Below are positions 1 to 12,142 of a stretch of DNA of 64,000 bases, one piece after another. Both the position numbers and the translations under genes were made by a program. The stretch is from the NCBI RefSeq assembly GCF_008831285.2, contig NC_045149.1:14968578-15032577 (forward strand), given 5' to 3'. Under the pieces are notes generated by a model. That model was given only the letters and a program-made list of their open reading frames with translations, made no database searches and was not told the origin of the DNA. Each line of letters begins with the position of its first letter. Position 1 is the stretch's first letter. The stretch comes from Nymphaea colorata. Its lineage: Eukaryota > Streptophyta > Magnoliopsida > Nymphaeales > Nymphaeaceae.

Positions 1-99
1 AATGTTAAAGCATTAAAGATAAATAAATGCATACCGGCCTCTTCTTTTTACATACTTAATTTAGAGTAATTAAAGAATAATCGTGGCACCCTCAACGGA

Positions 100-305
100 G
101 ACACCTCCACAACTCGGTTCTTAAAACCGAGACGAGACGTTCCCAACAACCCGGTTCTTGAAACCACTACCTCCTCCACCCATGACAACCTGGTTCTTGA
201 AACCGTACGCCTCTCACAACTCGGTTCTTGAAGCGAAGATGCCCCATAACCCGGTTCATCTTTGCATAGTGAGAAGACAGGTTCATCTTTGCATAGTGAG
301 AAGAC
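100..305. repeat. Short imperfect minisatellite
   Basis: A motif close to CAACTCGGTTCTTGAAACC recurs about four times at irregular 30-60 base spacing between positions 110 and 235. It is followed by two nearly exact direct copies of a 27-base unit beginning GGTTCATCTTTGCATAG. No open frame spans it. It looks like a local minisatellite; no function can be assigned. Confidence 0.6.
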
Positions 306-665
306 AATGACAAAAAAGAAAATAGGAAACTAAAAGTGTCTCCAAATTTCTCTAGATGTCAACCTCCCAGTTAAAATGCCTTAAGCTTGACCCTCATAAT
401 GTGTATTCTTTAAGCTTGTTCTGGTTGAAAATTCTCATGTGCCCTTTTTCATCATTTTATAAATGAAACGAGAATTAAACTTCAAGAAAATTATTTAAAC
501 CTTTCCTTTGCATGATTTTCATATGATGATAACTTGAAACTATTTTAACCAATAATTATTACTTTTAAGATTTTTTGCAGCTTTGCACATTGATCAAGGC
601 ACAAACACAAACACACATGTAAACACCCATATCAAATATATATGTGTTTTTGATAGAATATTTAC

Positions 666-772
666 CTAAAAGGTGCAATCCCAAAGGGAATCGGCTGACT
701 TCAGTATGGCTGGTCAATGGTAAACTAACAAATCATAAGACCTCCTCAAGATGATCAATAAAGCTCAACTCC
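666..772 (-). pseudogene. Decayed exon copy (pair of 3582-3691)
   Basis: On the minus strand this segment has an acceptor (TTTTTGCAG, near 773) and a donor (AG|GTAAAT, near 666), as in the intact copy at 3582-3691. It begins with residues ELSFIDHLEEVL but then meets an in-frame TGA, and it is three bases shorter than its pair. The parent gene is not recognised. Confidence 0.5.
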
Positions 773-1451
773 CTGCAAAAAGCAATTTTTTTAGGATCAT
801 TAAGAAGCAAAAAGCATGCAAAAAACCTGGTATCCTGGAAACCTCTCTTCTCATTTGAAGTCTTGGAAAGAAGCATTGGAGAAGGTAATTAGAGCAATGT
901 GCATGACTGCACGTGTGGTTGTGTGTGAACTGGAATTTCATAAGCAGATCAATTATTTAACTTAATTTGTTGTTCGCTTTTGGCCTGTTTTTAGGTGTAT
1001 CACTTAGCAAAACCCAGCAACATTTATACCCAAGGCGGTTGTCACAGTGGAAACGGGAGTGGGCCTTGGCTATCCAGCAGAACACCACATTTGAAACTCC
1101 ATGGATGTCGTTTCTTGCACAAGCAGATTTTATAGGTGTGCACTGTAAAGGGTTTTGTCACTGCTCCTAGAAAGATCCAGGCTTCGATTTTCGTTCAAAC
1201 TTGTGTGAAAGACGATCCCTTTTAACAACAAATGTGAGAATATCTTTAAATGTGACCAAAATATAACCAATAAATCAAATGGCATCTGGTATTCAAAAAA
1301 TAGGACCAATACATATGTCCTTAACTAAAAACAATCCATAGCTCTAGGTATTGTAATTGACGTCTGGACCACCATGCCGTTTTAAAATTTGCCACTTTAA
1401 AAGGACATGATAAACTTGTTAATATCGTAAATACTTCAGACCTGCATCAGA

Positions 1452-1545
1452 AAGACACATGAATTATGTCTAGCTATCAACTGCTGCCATCTTCACCATA
1501 AAGACACATGAATTATGCCTAGCTATCAACTGCTGCCATCTTCTT
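1452..1545. repeat. Tandem 48-bp duplication
   Basis: Two adjacent copies begin AAGACACATGAATTATG and continue through a stretch ending in GCTGCCATCTTC, with one substitution between them. They lie inside copy A of the segmental duplication and are absent from copy B, so they probably arose later. Confidence 0.8.
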
Positions 1546-1795
1546 TCTTCTTAAGAGATGCAAAGTTTTGGACCTCCTTCCTATTATTTATGAAAGCAGA
1601 AAAAGATTTATATAATAAGCATGAACACTATGCAATAAACAATAATCTCGGCATGTACTCATCCATACAAGCTGGAACAGCTAACAGATTCACATATGCA
1701 GTTATGCACATCAGCACATATGCCATGTGGAATAATAAAGGGTGCCTTCATATACTAAGGAACTAAGTTACATGCAGCAAGCACAATGAACCTAC

Positions 1796-1875
1796 TTGCT
1801 GCGCAGCTGCAACTTTTTCTTCAATAAGTTTCCTGATGTGCTCCCGAAGCAAATCAGCAGCAACCCGCCACAGGA
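1796..1875 (-). other. Exon-like segment, unidentified gene
   Basis: The minus strand reads LLWRVAADLLREHIRKLIEE followed by KVAAAQQ, then a good donor (CAA|GTAGGT). The composition (charged, helical, Leu-rich) looks coding, unlike the flanks. No clear AG acceptor precedes it, perhaps because of the 97-bp duplication next to it. It is probably an exon of an unidentified minus-strand gene, or a relic of one. Confidence 0.35.
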
Positions 1876-2064
1876 GGGGGAAAGAAAATGAATGAAGAAT
1901 TTAAAGTAGACCAGAAAGAAACATGTCACTTTAATAAGAAAAAAAATCAACGAGATTAAGAATGACACAGGTGGGGGAAAGAAAATGAATGAAGAATTTA
2001 AAATAGAACAGAAAGAAACAGGTTACTTTAATAAGAAAAAAAATCAACGAGACTAAGAATGGCA
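1871..2064. repeat. Tandem 97-bp duplication
   Basis: A 97-base unit starting near GGGGGAAAGAAAATGAATG is repeated head to tail with a few changes. On the minus strand it lies just upstream of an exon-like segment (about 1796-1875), where the expected AG acceptor is not visible, so the duplication may have disturbed splicing there. Confidence 0.75.
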
Positions 2065-3559
2065 AGAAACATAATTATTTATATCTGCAAAGAAACTGGA
2101 GAAGAAATTAACCTTATCAAGAAGTTAACACTGGATCTCTGTTGTTCGCAATTCAATAAGCTGGTTCTCATTGGCATCAGTTGATCAGATGAGTTAAAAA
2201 ATTACATCGACAGATTCAAAGTACATCACCCTGAGATAGAATATGAGGGGCATTTAGATAATTAGGACAGTAGCGAAAATCTAGACAGACATGCTAGATT
2301 AGAAATATTGGCATATTTTCCTTTTCCTTTAATTATTGAAAGCAAGAAAACTTCACCGGAGTTTGATGAGCTAAATTCAAGCATGCCTTCGGCAGAGCAA
2401 GCATATAAGTCACATGGCCAAGCCTAACACTATGTATTCAGAGCATGCTACCTATGAACACAAAATTTCAAAATAAAGCCAAAAGAATGAGAGATTCACC
2501 TGATCAATTTTAGATTCTCTGAGTATAATTTAACAGCATCCCAAATAAGAAATTCAACCTAGCAAAAGGAAACTTATGAGAGGAATGTCATTACAAAATC
2601 AGTTTCTGAGTTGATACTTATAGTTGATACATCACCGAAACCAGATACAAAGAGCATTACTAATATATTTGAATTTTAAATTTCGGAGAACACAGGAAGA
2701 TAAGACAATATTAATAGGCGATACACATGCAGATATGAAAGCATTGGACACAAGATTTCCATGTTGCAAATGTGCCTTAAATTTAAAACCACAAGCAACA
2801 AATTAAAATTATTAACACCAGCAGTGAGGACCATTTGGTGCATTAAGAAAGCACAAGTATCACCATAGAAACATTACTAATTGGTTTTTACGTGAGGGGG
2901 AGTATATTTCCTCCTCCTCTTCTTTTTCTTCTTCCCCTTTATTCGCTTATTTTGGAGAGAGAAGAAACAAGAAGAGGAAGACTGTGCAACAACTGTTGGA
3001 ATCACATCTCAAAGATCATGGGGTTTTGTCATCCACACCTCCTATTCTATGCCGTGACAACAATATTGGATTGTAGCGAATCCACTTGCAACCTGCGTTA
3101 TACTTCTCTCATCCAGCCTATGTTGTCCCTCCTCCTCTTTTTGCTTTGTTGTTTTAATCTTTTTTTTTTCTTTGCTTTTCATTTTTTGTTGCTGACTCTC
3201 CCAGCAATTTTGCATCGGGGGCTTATTTGATTCAGTTGTTGCTTTTTGTTTTCTGTCTTGAAGTGTTGAAGGTTTTTGCTTTTATTTGGCATCAAATACC
3301 TAATAATTAGTTTACTACATATGATGTGTTTACGTATAGACTCTTATGTAGCATCAAATAATTGATTTATAGCATTACCATGCTTTTCATTCAAATTAAA
3401 TGAAGAAGAACGAGTGGGAAGTACAGTAAGATGAGCATTATTAGTCCCAAGCAGCAAAAAGACAATAGTTACACGACAAGCACATACATGTCCATTAAGT
3501 CCTATAATAACTGAACTCAGAAGTGGAAACCACACAAGTGAGTATTATCCAATATGTAT

Positions 3560-4890
3560 CTGTTTTGGATAGAATATTTACCTGAAAAAGGTGCAATTCC
3601 AGGAGGGGATCGGCTGACTTCAGGATGGCTGGTCAATGATAAACTAATAAATGATAAGACCTCCTCAAGATGATCAATAACGCTCAACTCCCTGCAAAAA
3701 GCAATTTTTTTAAGTTCATGAAGAAGTAGAAAGCATGCAAAAAACCTCGCATCCTGAAACCTCTCCTCATTTGAAGTCTTGGAAAGAAGCATTGGAGAAG
3801 ATAATTAGAGCAACGTGCATGACTGCACGTGTGGTTGTGTGTGAACTGGAAATATACTGATTCAAATATTTAATTTTTATTATCCACAAGATATTCACAA
3901 GAAAAGTAACTAGAGTTCTAACTTCAATGACACTCACATGGAGGGGCTATCGATGAATATAGGAATTAGTTGGCGATGAAGGATAGCAAATGCAATGTTT
4001 CTTATCATGCCCATCCACCGCCACATATAGGCTGACTTTTTTTTCCCTTTCTACACAAGAAAACAACTTCAACAGCAGTAACCTCAGGCTCTTACTTTTT
4101 TGCCCTCAAAGCTTTAGACAATGAAGTATGTAATTTTAATTTCATAAGCAGATCAATTATTTAACTTAATTTGTTGTTTGCTTTTGGCCTGTTTTTAGGT
4201 GTGCACTGTAAAGGGTTTCATCACTGCTCCTAGGAAGATCCAGGCTTCGATTTTCGTTCAAACTTGTTCCACAAAGAAAGACGAGCCCTTTTAACAACAA
4301 ATGTGAGCATATCCAAAATATAACCAATAAATCAAAGGGCATTTGGCATTCAAAAAATGTGAACAAAACATATGCCCCTAACTAAAAACAATCCATAGCT
4401 CTAGGTATTGTAATTGACGTCTGGATCACCATGCTTCTTCATCTGGACTTCACCACAGCCACGGCATTTAGATAATTAGGAGACCAGCCAAAATCTAGAT
4501 GAGACATGCAAGACTTCGTATTAGCAATATTGGCATTTTTCCTTTTCCTTTAATTATTGAAAGCAATAAAACTTCACCGGAGTTTGAAGAGCTAAACTCA
4601 AGCATGCCTTCGGCAGAGCAAGCATACAAGTCACCTGGCCAAGCCTGACATGCTACCAACAAACACAAAATTTGAAAATAAAGCCAAAAGAATGAGAGAT
4701 TCACCTAGGCTGATCAATTTTAGTTTCTCTGAGTATAATTTAACAGCATCCTGAATAGGAAATTCAACCTAGCAAAAAGGAGACTTATGAGAGAATGGTT
4801 GATTACAAAATCAGTTTATGAGTTTGATACATCAAGAAAACCAGATACAACGAGCGTTACTAATACATTTGAATTTTAAATTAGGGAGAA
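3560..4890. repeat. Segmental duplication, copy B
   Basis: This is the second, shorter copy of the block at 650-2610. It keeps the order of the shared pieces but lacks the middle 0.86 kb present in copy A, including the exon-like segment near 1796-1875. An exon-like segment at 3582-3691 remains open here, while its counterpart in copy A has a stop. Confidence 0.8.
3582..3691 (-). other. Exon-like segment, unidentified gene (intact copy)
   Basis: This minus-strand segment is bounded by a strong acceptor (TTTTTGCAG) and donor (TTCAG|GTAAAT). It holds 36 open codons, reading ELSVIDHLEEVLSFISLSLT and continuing SHPEVSRSPPGIAPFS, with one spare base at each end. Such clean borders and the duplicated counterpart at 666-772 support a real or formerly real exon. 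I do not recognise the protein. Confidence 0.45.
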
Positions 4891-6990
4891 CACTGAAGAT
4901 AAAAACAATATTAATAGGCGAGCCACTGTTTACCTAAAGAATGATACACAAATCTAGAAACAATTATCAACATGCTACCTTAACCCACCACCGAAGTTCA
5001 AAAATTTCCAAAATTTTGAGAATTTCATATGCGCACAGTAATGGCCTCGTTTTTCAACATTCAAGTGAACAACCAAAAAAGTACATTGAGAGGACCTAGC
5101 ATAGCAAGGAGAAAAGGCATTCTATTGATCCTATTGTGAAACTAAATCAGCAAAAGGGGAACTAAATGCAATGTTTAAAATGGATGTGCACTTCCTTGAG
5201 ATCCGCTTGTTCACACTAGTAGCAGTCCTAGTTTCATAGACTTTTAGAGTGTAAAGTGCAAACTGCAGCTATGGGCAGAATTTGGATCAGCATCATAGGC
5301 TTATCTCAGACAATTTGAAGTTTGTACAGATATTTTCTTTACCTGGATAGAGAAGAGATGTAACAAGAAAGAAAGAGAGAATTTGGCTAAAAATGCAGTC
5401 CTCACGGAGTTATTTTCAGAGTAACTTTCTTACTCCTGCCATAAAAGGTGGAAGTGGTACTCTCCTCTTTCCAGGTACAGTAGGCGACAACGGGACCAAC
5501 ATGATAGCTCAAGGTACAAGAAAGCACATTAGGACCAGCATGGGAGCTCAAAGTACAAGAAATGACACTACGGATATCAAATAAATGCAATGGATTTGTA
5601 AAAGAAAGTGGAAACAACAAAATGAGAATTTTACGTTAGCAGCAATAACTTGGTTAACCAACAATTAGTGTGCAGAAGACATGAGAAAGGCAAGATCCAT
5701 GAGATATCTTAAGCACTTACATCTTATACACTTCTGCTTTCTGAATGGTGCTACCACACTCCACAAGACTTGAAATTTCTATGTCAGGTGTGCTAGTAGA
5801 AATAGATGGTGTTGACAGTAGATCGTGCATGACATCCTTGGACATTGACACTTTCCAACAATAAGTTGTGCAGCAAAAATTTATAATACAGAATCTACAG
5901 AAAATATTGCCAAAGAAACCAGCATTTTGTTTAGTTAGCACCCACAGTTTTACAGCAGCATAAGGACCTGTGTTTGTTCAATTATCCAGGATCCATTCAA
6001 AAATTTGAACACGTTTGTGCCTCTTTAGTTAAAAACTAGATTGTGAAAAGGAACGTGCTTTCAATTTGTGGAGATTCAATCAGAATGTTTCAGAGGTCTT
6101 TTGGTTAGCTCCCTCATACTAGGTCCCTAAAAGATACATGATAACCTAAATTGAAAATACTAATCACAATCACCTATAGGCCCAAATTCATAGCTTTCAA
6201 CAGCAATGGAATATGGCAGGTACATGAGGCCCTCCCACGACCTTCAGCCCTCAAGACAAGAATGCCACCTATTTCAAATGTCAAGTTCAAGCCACTAAAA
6301 AATCGAATTGCCTGCAACTAAAGATTCATTAGAATGATAACTCCGTTTTGAGCTTCTCGTATTGAAGAAGAACTTGTTATTCCACTTAAAGCAGGCACCT
6401 CACAAGGCCATGCAATGAGAGTGGAAAATTTAAGACAATAAAATAGAGTAGTGCCGTTCGATCTTAAGGAAAAATAGAGACAAATTAAAAACGAAACAGA
6501 AGAACGATGATGACTTATGATACCCTGTGGCATTTGCAAAAAAGATCTCACCACTTTTAGATGTTAAAAGTAAAAAATGAGGAAACACGTGACTCATAAC
6601 TGCTATTATGAACAATCAACGGATGAAATACAACAACCATGTTTAGAAAAGTTCCAACCAACTCAAGGACTTCATGCTACATTTTCCGCTATCTTGAAGA
6701 ATAAATAATTGATATTCCAAGATTTGATGAAACTTCATGGCAGGAAAAACAATCCTGAAAACAAAATGAAAGAAGTAACCGATGCGAGTTGAAAAGCAAC
6801 TAAATGTGCATAACAGCTTTAGTTGTACATGATACTTGGGCCTTGTTGCTTCATAAGACTGAGAAGTATATTTTTGCAAAGTACATGCACAAAAAAGACA
6901 GCGAGTGCTCTGCTGTTTCACTAAATGCTCAAGTAGCACTTCAACAAATTCATCAATCTCCACAAATTCATCAAACAACACCATATGAAG
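4500..6990 (-). other. Scattered exon-like segments, unidentified minus-strand gene or relic
   Basis: Several minus-strand stretches look coding but do not join into one frame that I can defend. Examples are about 6174-6311 (AIRFFSGLNLTFEIGGILVL and onward, preceded by TTGCAG, but reaching TAG at the donor-like end); about 5721-5856 (ending LVECGSTIQKAEVYKM before GTAAGTG); about 4570-4640 (AWPGDLYACSAEGMLEF); and about 6680-6735 (DCFSCHEVSSNLGISIIYSS after TTTTCAG). The 5721 segment faintly recalls the start of RDM1-type proteins, but the conserved RDM1 core was not found downstream. Either a divergent multi-exon gene or its decayed remains. Confidence 0.3.
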
Positions 6991-9900
6991 TTATTAACCT
7001 TATATAACAAAATAGATCACAAGACCTGGCAAGTACCACAAACCCACCTTAGTGTTTTAAGAATATGTAAAATATACTTTAAAAACCTTTACATTATTGG
7101 ATCCATGCATGCGTGGAGCCTAGATGGCCAGATCTACATGACGCATGAAATTTGAAAACAAAGGCCGAAGGCTAGATTTTAAATAAGATTAAAACATGAG
7201 TTAACCTAGTTTAGAAAACAACTAGTAAAATTAGGGTTTAAAGATGGGCGACACTAAAAACAGGACCTAAGGGGACAACTCCATGGCTGGGATTCCAACA
7301 TACAGCAGGAGGGAAGAAGTTGAAGCTTAGCTGAAAATAGAGTTGGAGATCAAATTTAGAGGGAAAACGCAAGAGGTAAATCTAGGGAACAGCGGGGGAA
7401 GACATCACACTTAGCATGAGTAGACTAATTTTGAGATGTTTCATCCATTCTGTGAATGGACTAGCATAGAAGGAAATGAAAGGGCTGCATCCATCAAGTC
7501 CTAAGGGAACTAGATTTCTCCAATAACCAGGAGCCACAAATGTAGCAAAAGATGTCAAGTTTTCCTTTGCAAAGATTTGTCTTTAAAATAGCTCAAAAAA
7601 TTTTCAATTCTTTGCCCTATAGGCTTTGAGTGCTCGTAGTGTGCAGGAGATATGGCCTTCATTTACCAGAAGTATTCATTAAGTGTCCGGATTCATCTCG
7701 CACCAATGTTGTCCAGTCTCTTCAAGGGATTTCTTTCCATTTCCAAAACATGAGCATAGAGGAATCGTCCTCAATTTCATAGAAAGTCATAGAAGAGGAA
7801 CAAATATTAGCCTAGAATCATCCATCTGAAAAAGATTTTTTCATTCAATACTTCAGAGTTCGGCCTTCATGTCTTTCATCTCTTGGCAGGCACTTTTTTT
7901 TCTTTTTCTTTCCGCTTTTGATTTTGGATTTTTCTTTTGATTTTGCTCTTTTTCTTTTTCTTTTTCTTTTTCTAACTGAGCCACCCTTCACCTTTGAGGG
8001 AAATACCTCACCACCCCAAAAGCTACTACGAAGCTCCACCATTTTGGTGGTTGTGTAGTTTTGTCTTGTGCAATATCGTGCCTATTGGGCTTTCTACTGA
8101 ACCCGTGTAGCGAGCTTTGGGCCGGCAGCTCCCAGACCAGTTGGCCTTAGGGTACCAGGTGTAGAACACCCCTCGGACTTACTTGCTCGAGTTCAGAAGG
8201 CTTCAGGCCACGACTAGACAAAAGTTCATAGGTCACATGATTTCGCAAGAGAGACGCAAATCAGCTATGCGCCTTCTCAGTACTCTCACGTATTGACCCA
8301 GAGGAACGACTACACTTGCCCCGAGCTCACCCTCAACTCTCATTTTGCTACCTGCCAAGATTTTACAGGACGCTAGGGCTTCATTCTCATAGCATTCTCC
8401 TGCTAAACCCTTGCAGATGTTTGATTGCTAAGGCTAATAGCTTTTTCTAATCTTTGACTTCCTCGGTGTCATCAGATTCTCCCGCACTGCTCATATCGAG
8501 GATCTTTCCAGTTTTACCTCTCGTTGACTGACAACAAAAGTTTCAAACTTCAACCTTCTCCTTAAAAAAATACTTAAGAAAAAAAGAAGGTATACCATTG
8601 TGCACGAAAGTCCTTTTGAACAAATATAGGGCTAAAAACTTTTGGAAAACTGCCGACATCAAATGATACATTGTCCAGATAAGGAGTCTCTCTTTTCCCC
8701 ATAGATAGGGTGTTTGTGAAACTGGAGTGACCCGTGTAATGGGTTTTGGAGGGATGTAAAAGAGTAGGCTCCATCACACTCTCCTATAAGGTCCTCTACA
8801 AAAAAGGAAAAGCCTAGAGGCTACAAGTCCTTGGTACATATGGGCTTCTTAGTGAACAAGGGTTCCACAGATAGTTGGAACGAAAAGGTTTTTTTTCCCC
8901 AAAAGTAAGCTTTGGAGTAGTTGGCCTAATCAGTTGACAAAAAAAGATAACAGCAAGGTAGGAACATATACTTCAAAAGCAACTGTAAGTTTGGAAAGAA
9001 AAGAGCCCTTAGAAGTGAGGGTGTGACAATGCTAAAGAATAGACCACCAAAATAAAAGTGAGCACCAACCACAAGCACGAGTTGCAAGATTGCTCAAAAT
9101 ATTTTCACCCCTAAAAAAATTCCTCATACCATGACCAAATTTTGCATAGAGAAGACAACCACAAAAACACAAGAAGAAAATAGTGACTGTAATAATAAAA
9201 AAGCAAACGCATGTTTGACAATAGGTTCTGAAAATGGAAAATCATTTTTCAGCCAGTCATTTGGGTGGGAGTGTCGATAAGTATTCTTCAACAATCAGGT
9301 ATAAGAGAAAGAAAATTACTGAGACATGCTGAAGTTTGGCATGACTGCTGAAAAGAAGTTGTCCTCACTGGTTTCATAGAGGCTCCTCCTTCCTGCAATT
9401 TCAATGTTGCTCAAAAGTGAGAATGCTAGATGACAACCAGCAAGCACAAATTTTTTAATCTAAGAACCGCATTGCACCAACTTAGACACCTTTATTGCAT
9501 TTCATCTACTGCAATCAGTCAAACGAATGTACGAATATCAGCTCGTTCCTTAGTTGATTATACGCCTACACTCTCTAGCCTCACGTATTTCTGATTATAT
9601 GCTCTAAATGACCAGAGATCTTAAATCCCCTCTTGGAAGGCAATATCACCTAAATCCCCTCACTAGTGTTTGCTGAGCCAGCTTATTATACCACAATAGA
9701 GCAAGATAAACGTAAGGAGAAAGTAGGAAGAGAACATATTCATCTCTGATGTTCAAGATTAAGCTGTTTTTTAATTAGAGGATATCACCGAGCATTCATC
9801 TTGTCCAAAGTTTTAAGGATAGTTCTGAAAATTCAATCAAACAACAATGACAATTTTCTAAGATTTTCTATTCAATCTATTCCTGAAACTGAAGGTCGAA

Positions 9901-10590
9901 ATTCGGGCTGACTTCTGGCTTCCTCGCAACACCCCTAAATTCAGGACAAGCCCTGATGCAATTTAGTAGTTTTACTTTTTAGTACTTACCCGCAAACTAA
10001 AAGGTGAAGTAAAGAAGCCTTCAGATTACAGACACCATACAAATCTCATGATCAATTAACCGTTGCTGAAGGTCCAAAGTCATAGGATGATGAGAAAAAC
10101 TATCGATTTTTCATGTGGTTAAGCTATACAAATCCATCTACGGGTCCTGCCTCTAGACAGCTATATCAATGACATAAAAATAAGAAAATGATCGAAAACA
10201 GCCTGTTCCTCACAGCAACTTTTTCTTGTTCTTTTTCAATTAAAACAGCAATCATAAATCAAAATTCTATACAATAATTAGAAACTACAAAGATTCAAGC
10301 TACATATGCCTGTGAAACCGCAAAATTTATCTAAAAATAATGCAACCACCCATTGTGCACAATTACAGTAGATAATAAAATTAGTAAACTCATGAACAGC
10401 TGATTTTTCCCATGACTCTGCAATGATCATCGACTAATGACATCAGATTATGAATAACCATAATAATCTCTGATCATCGCCCATTGGAAACTAAACTGAA
10501 CGTGGACAAATAAAACGATGAAATTGAACATTAAAATTCAAATACGAACCAGGAGTCAGACAACAGAAAATCATGGTTCCGCTGATGCGA
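6990..10590. other. Intergenic or intronic tract without a supported gene
   Basis: This is AT-rich, with only short shadow frames. A Lys/Arg-rich frame near 7845-8042 comes from a CT-rich run on the plus strand. A minus-strand segment at about 9324-9399, preceded by a good acceptor (TTGAAATTGCAG), could be a small exon but matches nothing I know and does not share phase with the segment at 10599. The block 8050-8540 is less AT-rich and may be an old insertion. Confidence 0.4.
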
Positions 10591-10598
10591 ACACTCAC

Positions 10599-10773
10599 AT
10601 TAAAGCGTGGCCCCAGTCCGGTGCCATAGACGGCGAGAGGCCGAAGCCGGCAGGCTGCAAGGATGAATCCATGAGCACACCATCTGAATCCGGATTATTT
10701 GCCTCCTGAAAGACCACGGAGCCGCCGCTGGAGACCGAGTTCCAATGGTTGCCGACCGACTCCACACCGGACT
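10599..10773 (-). other. Coding-like exon, possibly from a bHLH112/123-type gene
   Basis: The minus strand has a polypyrimidine tract and CAG near 10774, then an open frame ending at a good donor (AAT|GTGAGT at 10598). The frame includes VFQEANNPDSDG, MDSSLQPAGFGLSP and MAPDWGHAL. This resembles the N-terminal region of bHLH68/112/123-type proteins, which often carry an LMDSSLQ...GFGLS...DWNQAL stretch; that comparison is from memory. No bHLH domain was found further along the minus strand. Alternatively translation starts at the internal ATG at 10672 and the CT-rich DNA up to 10990 is a leader. Confidence 0.35.
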
Positions 10774-12142
10774 GGCAGGAGAGAGAGAAAAAACAGAAAG
10801 GGCCGAAGGTGCATCCGAGGATCTGAACGACGCCGACCGATCCACCCGCGGTAGAAAGAGGAAGAGGGAAAAGGGGAGAAGCAGAAAAAGGGTGAAAGCG
10901 GAAGAGGGAAAAGGGGAGAAGCAGAAAACGGGAGAAAAAGGAAGAGGGAAAAGGGGAGAAGCACGAAAAAAGGAAAGAGAGTGAAACGGTATTACCAATT
11001 GTTTTTATTAACGACAGACCACCCGATCGAGAATGTTTCGCAGGCTTTCCGTTTTTGAATTACATTTGCTTCAATGCTTTCTATGTGTATGAATAAGGTA
11101 GACAACTGGACTGATGTTATCCTTCAAAGAGACTTGGGGACGAGGTATGCTAAAAATGTGTAATGCTCAAATACGTTCAACCTTCAAAGAGAGTTGCCAA
11201 TGAAAAGTTTAGATAAAAAAATTAATAGTAAATTTTGGGTTATTTAAAATATATAACTAATGAAGAGCTAAAATAGAAGAATATGTTGCTGCTTTATATA
11301 CTTTTTAATCCTAAGCATGAAGCATGTTTGGGTTTGAACCATGCAGGAAGTACCCAAGTATGAATATGGGTGCAGTAGGTGTCTGCCAGTTTGATAGAGG
11401 AGCCTCTTGTTTCATAGGTTAAGATGATTGTCTGCTGTTGGCCGTTGTCTACTTCATTATGATTCTATTGGAACTAATGAAGATTTATTTTTTCTTCTTA
11501 TATATGCTTTTAGAAATTCAATAAGAAATCAAATTTCTCTGTATTCTATACTGCGAAGCAGCAAGATTGCAGGTAGCCAGAAGGCTCGGCACTTCCTGCT
11601 TCGTTTGAACTTCAATTTTTCCTTTATAACGTAATTAGCGTTCCATTATAAAGGTGTGATCAAGGATGAGAGATTGGTCGCTGAAACCAGTGTCAGTGTG
11701 GGACTAATAAATATGCTCTTTACAACAGGCAACTGCCAATAGTGATCTCGCCCTCCTTTGCGTCAGTAATCCCATATGTATTAGAGTATCCTTTACTGCG
11801 TTTATTCCTGCATGTTTTTTGCCATAACAGAGGATCCGATTTCATGTATGTATTTTTCATGCGATAAAAGCCTAAAAGCGCAACCAAGTAGTTAACACTG
11901 TGATTGTACATGGCGTGCGATTAATGCAATTCATTCATCGGTAGAAACACAAGAATCAGTTACCACTTTGAGGCATTTTCAAGCCAAAAACACAAGGAGA
12001 AAAGGACTCAAATATCGGGATATTGGTCATGCCGACTCCCAAGTTCCAGAGGTTGTGATTCTGTTGCCGATGACGACCAAAATGTGCTTCGACAAACAGG
12101 AGTATTCGGATAAAGATCAGCTGCCTGGTGGAGGTATGATAG
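10774..12142. other. Intergenic; GA-rich stretch 10780-10985
   Basis: The GA-rich plus strand at 10780-10985 (CT-rich on the minus strand) gives long but low-complexity frames on both strands, which I read as a leader or simple-sequence tract. The remainder, to 12142, is AT-rich with no supported gene. Confidence 0.5.

Larger units (their letters stand above)
650..2610. repeat. Segmental duplication, copy A
   Basis: Blocks at about 650-960, 960-1360 and 2230-2610 match blocks at 3560-3860, 4135-4440 and 4460-4880 in the same order and orientation, with scattered substitutions and indels. Copy A holds about 0.86 kb (1370-2230) that copy B lacks, and an extra 144 bases at 993-1136 directly before the shared stretch starting GTGTGCACTG. 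Copy B instead has an extra segment near 3855-4135. The divergence suggests an old tandem duplication rather than an assembly error. Exon-like segments on the minus strand lie inside both copies. Confidence 0.8.

Noticed and set aside
5717-5941. RDM1 (RNA-directed DNA methylation 1) gene
   Set aside because: A short piece (IQKAEVYKM) recalls the RDM1 N-terminus, but the conserved core (IPIP, GLSISMKQLYGQPLHYL-like) was not found downstream, so I did not name the gene.
7845-8042. Lys/Arg-rich 65-residue minus-strand frame
   Set aside because: Low-complexity reading of a CT-rich tract, with no start context or homology.
10600-10998. 132-residue minus-strand frame rich in Phe, Leu, Ser and Pro
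   Set aside because: It is a low-complexity reading of the CT-rich tract; another frame at 10599-10773 looks more like real coding sequence.
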